A stretch of 17,792 bases of DNA from an uncultured Oscillospiraceae bacterium (GTDB taxonomy: Bacteria > Bacillota > Clostridia > Oscillospirales > Oscillospiraceae), in assembly GCA_900763675.1 (NCBI GenBank), contig CAAFLE010000110.1, positions 1 through 17,792 on the forward strand, in the 5' to 3' direction. Shown in pieces: positions 1-6,286 of this stretch. Position 1 is the stretch's first letter. Every line of letters starts with the position of its first letter. The notes beneath the pieces are model-generated. The model was not told the origin of the DNA. It worked only from the letters and a program-made list of their open reading frames with translations, and ran no database searches. A program made the position numbers and the translations under genes.

Positions 1-2454
1 TACAGCGTAGACGGCGAGAACTGGACGACCAACCCGAATGAGATCACCGCGAAGAACGTCTCCGAGAGCAAGACCATTCTGGTCCGCGCCACGAGCGAGA
101 ACTACGAAGGCGAAGTCACCGGCGAGCAGAAGCTGACCATCGCGAAGCGCGAGGTCAAGCTGACCTCCGCGAACGCTGAGAAGGTCTACGACGGCACGCC
201 GCTGACGAACAGCACCGTCACGGTCGCCGGCGACGGCTTTGCCACCAACGAGGGCGCGAGCTACAACGTGACCGGCAGTCAGACGAACGTCGGCGAGAGC
301 GACAACGAGTTCACCTACACGCTGAACGCCGGAACCATTGCCAACAACTACGACATCACGACCGAGGTCGGCAAGCTGGAAGTTACGCCGGTTACCGCTC
401 CGGTCACGGTCAAGGTCTACGAGGCGTCCAGCAATGTTACCTACGACGGACAGCCGCACAGCATCCACGGCTACACGGAGATGGAATCCGACAACCCGCT
501 GTACGCTGCGACGACTGCAAATATCAAAGTGACGGAGACTGCCGCTTGGACGGCGACCGGCACGGACGCCGGTGAGTACGAGGTCGGCATCGAGCCGGGC
601 GACTTCCAGAACACCAACGGCAACTTCACGAACGTTGTGTTCGAGATCGTGCATGGCAAGCTCGTCATCGAGAAGGCAGAGACCGTTAAGATCGAACTCA
701 AGGGCAACACCAAGACGACTACCTACACCGGCAGCGAACAGAGCGTCAAGGGCATCACGGAAGTGAGTAACCCGGCGGGCGCGGCGTGGAAGCTGAATGA
801 GGGCAAGGAAGCGAAGGCTTCCGGCACCGACGCCGGTAAGCACATGATGGGTCTGACGGCGGCGGACTTCACGGCGACGTCTCCGAACTACAAGACCGTT
901 ACGGTCAAGTACACGGACGGTTGGCTGGAAATCACCCCGGCAGAGACCGTTGAGATCGAACTCAAGGGCAGCACCGGCAGCAAGGTCTACACGGGCAGCG
1001 AACAGAGCGTCAAGGGCATCACGGAAGTGAGCAACCCGGCGGGCGCGGTGTGGACGCTGAACGAGGGCAAGGAAGCGAAGGCTTCCGGCATCGACGCCAA
1101 CAAGTACATGATGGGTCTGACGGCGGCGGACTTCACCGCGACCTCTCCGAACTACAAGACCGTCACGGTCAAGTACACGGACGGCTGGCTGGAAATCACC
1201 CCGATCACCAAGGAAGTGACCGTCACCGTGACGGGCGCGACCAAGACCGTTGCCTACAACCGCGCCGAGCAGAGCGTGACCGGACACACCGTCAATACGA
1301 ACGGTCTGCCCATCACCGTGACGCTGAACGCGGCGGGCAAGGACACTGTGTCGGGTACAAACGCCGGGACCTACAGGATGGGTCTGACGGCGGCGGACTT
1401 CACAGCGACATCAAGAAACTACACGAACATCAAGCTCACCGTGAACGACGGCTGGCTGAAGATCGACCCGATCACGACCGAGACGACCGTGTATGTCTAC
1501 GGCAACACCGACTACCGCTACTACAACCGCAACATCCAGACGGTCGAGGGCTTTGAAGTCGGCTACGGCACCGACCCGACCATCAGCGTGAAGCTGGCGG
1601 ACGGCAAGAAGGCGATCGCCGCGGGCAGAACCGTCAAGACGTACATAATGGGGCTGACGGAGAAGCACTTCGTAGCGACCAGCCCGAACTACACGAACAT
1701 CAAGCTCGTTGTGGAAGACGGCTGGCTGGCGATCCTGCCCAACCCGGACGAGATCGTTGTGACGATCCGCGGCAACAGCGACACCGTGACCTACGACGGC
1801 AAGGAACACACCGTCACCGGCTACACCGTTGAGGTGGAGGACGAGGTGTTTGCCATCGAACTGCGCACCAAGGGCAAGGACACCGCGAAGGGTACCGAGC
1901 CGGGGACCTACAACATGGGTCTGACGGCGGCGGACTTCCGCGTCGAGTCCAAGAACTACAGCAACGTCAAGGTCATCGTGGAGGACGGCGCTCTGAAGAT
2001 CGAACCCGTGACGGGCCCGACCCCGACGCCCGACCCGACGGAGCCGACCCCGACGCCGGAGCTGGAGGACATCGAGGATCCCGGCACGCCTACGACCGGC
2101 TATACGAGAGCGTGGGCGCTGGTGAACCTGATCTGCGCGATCCTGACGGTGATCTTCTCCGTGGTCCTGCTGATCGGTCTGGTGGGCAAGAAGACCAAGA
2201 CCGAAGAGGCGGAGAACGGCGAAGAGGTCGAGAAGGAGATCAAGAAGAAGAAATTCTGGCGGTTCTTCAGCATCGTCCCGGCGCTGGCGGCAGTGATCGT
2301 GTTCCTCCTCACCGAGGATATGCGTCTCCCGATGGTCTTTGTTGACCGCTGGACGCTGCTCATGGTCATCATCGGACTCGTGCAGGTCCTCGTGATGGTT
2401 TTTGCGAAGAAGACCAAGAAGGACCCCGACGAGGAAGAGGAAGCCAAGGCGTAA
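1..2454 (+). CDS. Large MBG/YDG-repeat cell-surface protein, 5'-truncated, C-terminal membrane anchor
   Basis: The frame is open from base 1, so the N-terminus, and presumably a signal peptide, lies outside the window; the first internal ATG (268) is not a real start. The visible 817 residues are a series of beta-rich modules of 82-95 residues. The early ones carry the VYDGTPLT or TYDGQPHS signature of YDG/MBG-type repeats, and later ones end in MGLTAADFxATSPNYxNxxxxVxDGWLxIxP. Five similar modules run over 676-2007. A Pro/Thr spacer (PTPTPDPTEPTPTP) follows at 2017-2100, then a hydrophobic segment near 2113-2187, a basic KKKK stretch, two more hydrophobic segments near 2266-2316 and 2347-2406, and an acidic tail. 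There is no LPXTG sorting signal, so anchoring should be by membrane helices. By family analogy it is an exposed adhesin or stalk; the ligand is unknown. Codons are strongly C-ending, which hints at high expression. Confidence 0.85.
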   Translation, partial: YSVDGENWTTNPNEITAKNVSESKTILVRATSENYEGEVTGEQKLTIAKREVKLTSANAEKVYDGTPLTNSTVTVAGDGFATNEGASYNVTGSQTNVGESDNEFTYTLNAGTIANNYDITTEVGKLEVTPVTAPVTVKVYEASSNVTYDGQPHSIHGYTEMESDNPLYAATTANIKVTETAAWTATGTDAGEYEVGIEPGDFQNTNGNFTNVVFEIVHGKLVIEKAETVKIELKGNTKTTTYTGSEQSVKGITEVSNPAGAAWKLNEGKEAKASGTDAGKHMMGLTAADFTATSPNYKTVTVKYTDGWLEITPAETVEIELKGSTGSKVYTGSEQSVKGITEVSNPAGAVWTLNEGKEAKASGIDANKYMMGLTAADFTATSPNYKTVTVKYTDGWLEITPITKEVTVTVTGATKTVAYNRAEQSVTGHTVNTNGLPITVTLNAAGKDTVSGTNAGTYRMGLTAADFTATSRNYTNIKLTVNDGWLKIDPITTETTVYVYGNTDYRYYNRNIQTVEGFEVGYGTDPTISVKLADGKKAIAAGRTVKTYIMGLTEKHFVATSPNYTNIKLVVEDGWLAILPNPDEIVVTIRGNSDTVTYDGKEHTVTGYTVEVEDEVFAIELRTKGKDTAKGTEPGTYNMGLTAADFRVESKNYSNVKVIVEDGALKIEPVTGPTPTPDPTEPTPTPELEDIEDPGTPTTGYTRAWALVNLICAILTVIFSVVLLIGLVGKKTKTEEAENGEEVEKEIKKKKFWRFFSIVPALAAVIVFLLTEDMRLPMVFVDRWTLLMVIIGLVQVLVMVFAKKTKKDPDEEEEAKA
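676..1203 (+). repeat. Two near-identical 264-bp tandem units in the surface protein
   Basis: Units 676-939 and 940-1203 have the same length (88 codons) and start with the same bases, GCAGAGACCGTT. Counted by eye they differ at about 25 of 264 bases and 11 of 88 residues. Most changes cluster near the unit start (codons 2-15) and around the DAGKHMM/DANKYMM segment. The high DNA identity points to a recent duplication or ongoing gene conversion. Confidence 0.9.
1204..2007 (+). repeat. Three diverged copies of the same surface-protein module
   Basis: Units 1204-1470, 1471-1740 and 1741-2007 encode 89, 90 and 89 residues aligned to the 264-bp units. They keep the central MGLT segment and the closing DGWLxI or DGALKI segment but differ widely elsewhere. 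The run coding GLTAADF is nearly unchanged in DNA in four of the five modules. Two more distant modules lie upstream at 145-390 and 391-675. Confidence 0.8.
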
Positions 2455-2470
2455 TCAAATAACCAAAGCA

Positions 2471-2505
2471 AAAGACAGGCAGTCGAAAGACTGCCTGTCT
2501 TTTTT
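2471..2505 (+). terminator. Rho-independent terminator of the surface-protein gene
   Basis: Seventeen bases after the TAA stop, the arms AGACAGGCAGTC and GACTGCCTGTCT form a perfect 12-bp stem, extendable by A-T pairs, closed by a GAAA tetraloop and followed by a T run. Confidence 0.95.
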
Positions 2506-2510
2506 ATAAA

Positions 2511-2567
2511 GCCTCCCCTTGTTCCCAAGGGGAGGTGTCGGCGGCATAGCCGCTGACGGAGGGGATG
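2511..2567 (+). repeat. Structured intergenic repeat, copy A
   Basis: The copy begins with a 9-10 bp hairpin (CCTCCCCTT, loop GTTCCC, AAGGGGAGG). A second imperfect stem follows (GTCGGCGGC, ATA, GCCGCTGAC), then the tail GGAGGGGATG. Copies B and C share this order. The 24-base head hairpin recurs exactly at 13723-13746. Confidence 0.8.
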
Positions 2568-2577
2568 AAAGGAAGTT

Positions 2578-2635
2578 CCATCCCCTCAGTTTCGCCTTTG
2601 GCTCAACAGCTCCCCTTGAGTACAAGGGGAGCCTC
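2578..2635 (-). repeat. Structured intergenic repeat, copy B (inverted)
   Basis: Read on the minus strand it has the head hairpin GGCTCCCCTTG / CAAGGGGAGC, a short second stem around GCC AAA GGC, and the tail CTGAGGGGATGG. It lies tail to tail with copy A, 10 bases apart, so A and B together make one large inverted repeat with the head hairpins on the outside. Confidence 0.75.
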
Positions 2636-2671
2636 AGGGGACGAGGGAAGCCTTAGAAGACGAGGGTAGCT

Positions 2672-2728
2672 CCATACCCTCAGACTCGCCTACAGCTCGT
2701 CGGCTCCCCCTGATCTCCAAGGAGAGAC
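2672..2728 (-). repeat. Structured intergenic repeat, copy C (diverged)
   Basis: On the minus strand it reads from GTCTCTCCTTGGAGATC through GGGGGAGCC to the tail CTGAGGGTATGG. The head hairpin is partly degraded. It has the same orientation as copy B and touches the lysR stop codon (2728-2730). The 36 bases between B and C (2636-2671) contain GGGACGAGGG-like fragments that may be remnants of the family. Confidence 0.65.
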
Positions 2729-3621
2729 TAAAACGCACTGTCGGCAGGGGCGTTTTTCTTTACCCATTCCGCGGCGAAGGAAGCGAAGCGGCGCGTGGCG
2801 GGACCGGCGCGGTCGCCCGCCGGGACCGCCAGCGCAAGCGTCCGGCTCGACGGGGGCGTCATCTCCCGCACGGCGATGCCGTCCCGGTGACCCTCCAGCA
2901 GCAGCTCCGGCACGATGCTCACGCCCAGCCCCTGCGAAACCATTGCAAGAATGGCATAGTCGTCCTTTGTCGTGAACCGAACGTTCGGCTTTACGCCCGC
3001 CGCCTCCAGCGCCCGGCGGGCGTCGTCGTCCGAGGACTCCAGCAGCGAAATGAACGGCAGCGCCGCGACCTCCTTCACCGGACACACCGCCTTCTGCGCC
3101 AGCGGGTGCTTCTCCGGCAATATCGCAAGCAGCCGGTCCTCCCGCAGCGGGATGCACTCGCACCGCAGCGCCGTCGGCAGCGTGATGAACCCGACGTCCA
3201 CGCTCCCGTCCGTCAGCCAGCGGTCCACGTCGTGGTAGTCGCCGTTGAAGAGCTTGAACTCTACGTGCGGATACATGGTCTGAAATTCCTGCATCATGCC
3301 CGGCAGCCAATGCACCGCCACGCTCGTGAACGTTGCAATGCGCACCGTCCCCGCCGAAAGCCCGCGCAGCTCCGCCGCCGTCTGGTCGAGCTGCTCCTGC
3401 GAGCGGAGAATGCTGCGGATGAACGGCATGATCGTTTCGCCCTCCGGCGTGAGCCGCGCCCCCGTGCGGCTGCGCGTCAGGAGAGGGAAACCAAACTCCT
3501 CCTCAAGCGAGGCAAGGATGTGGCTCACGCCCGACTGCGTCAGCCCCAACTCCTCCGCCGCCTTCGTCAGCGACGAGCGCTCCACCGTTTTTTCAAAAAC
3601 TTCATATTTTTTCGTATCCAT
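2728..3621 (-). CDS. LysR-family transcriptional regulator
   Basis: This encodes a 297-residue DNA-binding regulator of normal LysR length. The N-terminal winged helix-turn-helix spans about residues 5-62, with SLTKAAEELGLTQSGVSHIL as the helix-turn-helix core. The effector-binding domain runs from about residue 90 (GTVRIATFTSVAVHWLP) to about 290 and includes the typical GLGVSIVPELLL segment. The ATG at 3621 is preferred: it has an AGAGGA site seven bases upstream and starts MDTKKYEVFEKTVE as family members do. A TTG six codons further up lies in the ribosome site. The gene is divergent from the symporter at 3737, so it probably controls that gene and itself. The co-inducer cannot be read from sequence. 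Confidence 0.93.
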   Translation of the reverse strand: MDTKKYEVFEKTVERSSLTKAAEELGLTQSGVSHILASLEEEFGFPLLTRSRTGARLTPEGETIMPFIRSILRSQEQLDQTAAELRGLSAGTVRIATFTSVAVHWLPGMMQEFQTMYPHVEFKLFNGDYHDVDRWLTDGSVDVGFITLPTALRCECIPLREDRLLAILPEKHPLAQKAVCPVKEVAALPFISLLESSDDDARRALEAAGVKPNVRFTTKDDYAILAMVSQGLGVSIVPELLLEGHRDGIAVREMTPPSSRTLALAVPAGDRAGPATRRFASFAAEWVKKNAPADSAF

Positions 3622-3633
3622 GAAAATTTCCTC

Positions 3634-3662
3634 TTGCAATTTAGCGCGTTAGGGTGTATAGT
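3634..3662 (+). promoter_or_regulatory. Predicted promoter for the PutP-type symporter
   Basis: TTGCAA (3634-3639), a 17-base spacer and TATAGT (3657-3662) match the -35 and -10 boxes at 4/6 and 5/6 positions. Transcription would start near 3669, leaving a leader of about 68 bases. It faces the lysR promoter, so the two transcripts would overlap by about 20 bases. Confidence 0.55.
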
Positions 3663-3693
3663 ACGCCCATAACATTTTTATTTGTAATGGTAA

Positions 3694-3712
3694 GCATTAT
3701 AAAATGTAATGC
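3694..3712. promoter_or_regulatory. Candidate LysR operator
   Basis: The inverted repeat GCATTA-TAAAATG-TAATGC has perfect 6-bp arms and covers the lysR -10 box and part of its spacer. A second TGTAATG half-site lies at 3683-3689. This dyad size and placement suit a LysR autoregulatory site; the assignment to this regulator is an inference. Confidence 0.5.
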
Positions 3713-3724
3713 GTCAATTGTCAA
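3696..3724 (-). promoter_or_regulatory. Consensus promoter for lysR
   Basis: On the minus strand TTGACA (3724-3719) is followed after 17 bases by TATAAT (3701-3696), a full match to the housekeeping sigma consensus. The predicted transcript starts near 3689, giving a leader of about 68 bases before the lysR ATG. The -35 box touches the ribosome site of the plus-strand symporter. Confidence 0.75.
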
Positions 3725-3736
3725 GGGGGAAGAAAC

Positions 3737-5203
3737 ATGAATTTGTCAGAGCTTTTGATGTTTGTGCTGTATCTGGTGTTTATGCTGGGGATCGGCATAT
3801 GGTTTTTCGTCCGCAGCAAGGACGACGGCGAGAAGGGGTATTTTCTCGGCGGGCGGCAGATGGGCGCATGGGTGTCGGGTCTCTCGGCGGGCGCGAGCGA
3901 CATGAGCGCGTGGGTGCTGATGGGTCTCCCCGCCTCGATCTACAGCTACGGCATGGGAAAAACGTGGATCGCCATCGGGCTTTTCATCGGCTATTCGCTC
4001 AGCTGGATCTTCATCGCGCCGCGGCTGCGCTCGTTCTCCATCGTGTGCGGCGACTCCATCACGATCCCGCAGTATCTCACGAACCGCTTCGGCGCACACT
4101 CCCGCGCTTTGCAGGTCATCAGCGCGGTCATCTTCCTCGTGGCGTACACCGTTTACTCCGCGAGCAGCATCAAAGCGTGCGGCACGCTTTTTGAAACCGT
4201 TCTCGGCATTCCGGCGCGGTACGCCATGTACGCCTCGGCGGTCATCATCGTTGGCTATACATTCCTCGGCGGCTTCAACGCCGTGTGCTGGACGGACTTC
4301 TTCCAGGGGCTGCTGATGCTCGCGGCGCTCTTCGCCGCGCCGATCGTCGCGCTTGCCATGATGGGCGAAAGCGGCGCGGTCGCCGGAACGCTGCCCGCCG
4401 GGTTCTGGAACATGATGAGCTCGTGGCAGGACATCCTCTCCGGTCTCGGCTGGGGACTCGGCTACTTCGGAATGCCGCACATCATCATCCGGTTCATGTC
4501 CGTGCGCTCCGGCAAGGAGCTGAAAAAGGCGGCGAAGGTCGGTATCGGCTGGACGTTCTTCATCCTGCTCTTCTCGGTCGTCGTGTCGGTCGTGGCGCAT
4601 CTGTTCCTCGGCTCGGAGCAGGAAAGCTCCACCATCTTTATTACGATGGTACGCAAGATCTTCACCGGTCCGTGGCTGGGCCTCATTTCCGGTCTGCTGC
4701 TGAGCGCGATCCTTGCCGGCGCGATGAGTACCGCCGACTCGCAGCTGCTCGCCGCGTCGAGCGCGTTTGCGAGCGACGTATATAAGCCCGTCATCCGCAA
4801 GGGCAAGAGCAGCGATAAGGAGATGCTCTGGGTCGGGCGGATCGTGGTTCTGGTGATCTCCGTGACGGCGCTCATCATCGCCTCCGACCCCGACAGCGGC
4901 ACGATCATGTCGCTGGTGGAAAATGCGTGGGGCATCTTCGGTGCGGCGTTCGGACCCGTGATCGTACTGAGTCTCTTCTGGCGTGGCTTCACGTTCTCCG
5001 GCGCGGCGGCGGGTATCGTCGCGGGCGCGGCGGTGGACGTGGCGTGGCTCGTGCTGCTCAAGGCTTCGACCGGCGTATACGAGATCGTCCCCGGCTTTGC
5101 CGCGGGCATTCTCGCGGCGGTCATCGCCTCGGCGTGCAGCGGCGACGCGCACAAGAAATCGGCGGCAGCGCTCTTCGATAAGTGCATCGCGTATAAGGAC
5201 TGA
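3737..5203 (+). CDS. putP: Sodium/proline symporter, PutP type (SSS family)
   Basis: This 488-residue membrane transporter uses the sodium gradient to import a small solute, most likely proline. It is collinear with E. coli PutP (about 500 residues). LSAGASDMSAWVLMGLP at 49-65 places Asp55 where PutP has its sodium-linked Asp55. GYFGMPHIIIRFM (242-254) is the conserved family segment, and AGAMSTADSQLL (327-338) holds the Ser-Thr pair (331-332) of the second sodium site. About 13 hydrophobic segments fit the fold. The ATG follows a strong AAGGGGGA site. The divergent LysR gene probably regulates it, and a strong terminator follows, so it is likely monocistronic. Other SSS members carry different solutes (pantothenate, sugars), so the proline assignment rests on these motifs. 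Confidence 0.88.
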   Translation: MNLSELLMFVLYLVFMLGIGIWFFVRSKDDGEKGYFLGGRQMGAWVSGLSAGASDMSAWVLMGLPASIYSYGMGKTWIAIGLFIGYSLSWIFIAPRLRSFSIVCGDSITIPQYLTNRFGAHSRALQVISAVIFLVAYTVYSASSIKACGTLFETVLGIPARYAMYASAVIIVGYTFLGGFNAVCWTDFFQGLLMLAALFAAPIVALAMMGESGAVAGTLPAGFWNMMSSWQDILSGLGWGLGYFGMPHIIIRFMSVRSGKELKKAAKVGIGWTFFILLFSVVVSVVAHLFLGSEQESSTIFITMVRKIFTGPWLGLISGLLLSAILAGAMSTADSQLLAASSAFASDVYKPVIRKGKSSDKEMLWVGRIVVLVISVTALIIASDPDSGTIMSLVENAWGIFGAAFGPVIVLSLFWRGFTFSGAAAGIVAGAAVDVAWLVLLKASTGVYEIVPGFAAGILAAVIASACSGDAHKKSAAALFDKCIAYKD

Positions 5204-5225
5204 ATTTACATAGTTTTATAGGAAC

Positions 5226-5261
5226 AGCGCCGGCAGGGACTTCCCTGCCGGCGCTGCTTTT
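5226..5261 (+). terminator. Terminator of the PutP-type gene
   Basis: AGCGCCGGCAGGGA and TCCCTGCCGGCGCT form a 14-bp perfect stem 22 bases after the stop, followed by GCTTTT. On the minus strand no T run follows, so it should act mainly on plus-strand transcripts. Confidence 0.9.
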
Positions 5262-5268
5262 GCCCTCG

Positions 5269-5297
5269 CCTTCCCTTGCGGACAAGGGAGGGCTTTT
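5269..5297 (+). repeat. Head-hairpin copy of the intergenic repeat between convergent genes
   Basis: CCTTCCCTTG and CAAGGGAGGG pair over 10 bp with one wobble around a 4-base loop, followed by CTTTT. Sequence and shape match the head hairpin of the repeats at 2511-2728. It lies three bases beyond the end of the convergent minus-strand gene at 5300 and may be a backup terminator on the plus strand. Confidence 0.6.
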
Positions 5298-5299
5298 GC

Positions 5300-6265
5300 T
5301 CAGTCGTCCAGCTCAATGTCGCCGCTGACGGTCTCGACCTTGAGCGTCCGTGTGCCTTCGCTGCCGTTCCGGACGCCGGAAATGTCGCCGCTGACGGTGG
5401 AGACGTCCGCGGCAAACTCGGCGATATGCAGCAGCTCGCCGGAAATGTCGCCGCTCATGGAGGAGAACGTCAGGCTCTGCGTATCGACCTCGTCCAGCTC
5501 CAGATCGCCGCTCGTCGTGTCGGCGGCGATGGCTGCGGCGGTCACGTCGTCAAGATTGATCTCGCCGCTCGTGGAATGCAGCGTCAGCGTGCCGGTGAGA
5601 TCGGCATTGCGTACCGAAAGATCGCCGCTTACGCTGGAAAGAGTCGCATTTTCCGTTTTCAGGTCCGAAACATTCATATAGCCCGACGTCGTCTCCGCCG
5701 TCACCGCGCCGCCGCGGCACGCGCCGAGAAACACCGACCCGCTCACGGTGGAAAGCTGCGTTTCGGCAACCTTCAGCTCCGAGACGCTGACCGTCCCCGA
5801 ATCGCTCGCGGCGCGGAGCGTGAGCTGCGAGCTGGAAAGATTGCCCGCGTACACATCGCCGGACTTCGTCGAAACGTCGACCGTGCCGATCCAGTTTTCC
5901 GGCACGCGGACGACGATCGCGTCGTCGTCCGACGCCGCGAGACGCCGGAAGAAGCCGAGCTTTTTCTCCGTAATGCGCAGCACGCCGCCGTCGAGCGTAA
6001 CGTCCACGCGCTCCGGCGTCTGCGACCCCCACGAGGAAAGCCCGACGGTTTTCTCCGTGCTGGAGTAGATGTTTACATCCAGCCGGTCAAGCTGCACGCT
6101 GATGAAGCTGCACCCGGCGCTCTCCGCGCCGGACGCCGGGAAGTCGATGTCGTTGTGGGCGCTGTCGCCGGGCATATAGTCCCAGCCGAGCGTCACGCCG
6201 GTGAGAACGCCCGCCGCGATAAGCAGCGCTCCGAGAACAAGAAGCACCTTTTCGCCTTTTTTCAT
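5300..6265 (-). CDS. Membrane-anchored DUF4097-like beta-repeat protein
   Basis: This encodes 321 residues. MKKGEKVLLVLGALLIAAGVL gives a basic start and one hydrophobic segment (about 7-27), then an external domain. From residue 130 the protein is a regular series of ten Ser-Gly turns about 20 residues apart (135, 156, 175, 194, 213, 233, 252, 271, 292, 314), mostly in the form T-V/T-S-G-D-I/L. This is the pattern of the DUF4097 'putative adhesin' family, expected to fold as a stacked beta-solenoid. No catalytic residues are visible and the function is unknown; in other bacteria such proteins often sit with envelope-stress or PspC-like genes. The ATG has an AAGGAG site. It starts 21 bases after mutS, so it is probably the last gene of the miaB-mutS operon. 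Confidence 0.8.
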   Translation of the reverse strand: MKKGEKVLLVLGALLIAAGVLTGVTLGWDYMPGDSAHNDIDFPASGAESAGCSFISVQLDRLDVNIYSSTEKTVGLSSWGSQTPERVDVTLDGGVLRITEKKLGFFRRLAASDDDAIVVRVPENWIGTVDVSTKSGDVYAGNLSSSQLTLRAASDSGTVSVSELKVAETQLSTVSGSVFLGACRGGAVTAETTSGYMNVSDLKTENATLSSVSGDLSVRNADLTGTLTLHSTSGEINLDDVTAAAIAADTTSGDLELDEVDTQSLTFSSMSGDISGELLHIAEFAADVSTVSGDISGVRNGSEGTRTLKVETVSGDIELDD

Positions 6266-6286
6266 CGCAATTTCTCCTTTATCCGA

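Noticed and set aside
676..2007. Regular repeats considered as a CRISPR array
   Set aside because: The units are 264-270 bp, in frame, and code for homologous protein modules without unique spacers.
2455..2727. Possible small gene or structural RNA gene in the intergenic repeats
   Set aside because: No frame with a ribosome site was seen, and the hairpins are explained by the repeat family; no tRNA or known riboswitch pattern was recognised.
3622..3639. TTG start for the LysR gene at 3639
   Set aside because: That codon lies directly upstream of the AGAGGA site used by the ATG at 3621.
3746..5152. 468-residue minus-strand frame opposite the PutP-type gene
   Set aside because: Highly charged His/Arg/Asp composition, no family motif, and the opposite strand encodes a clear transporter.
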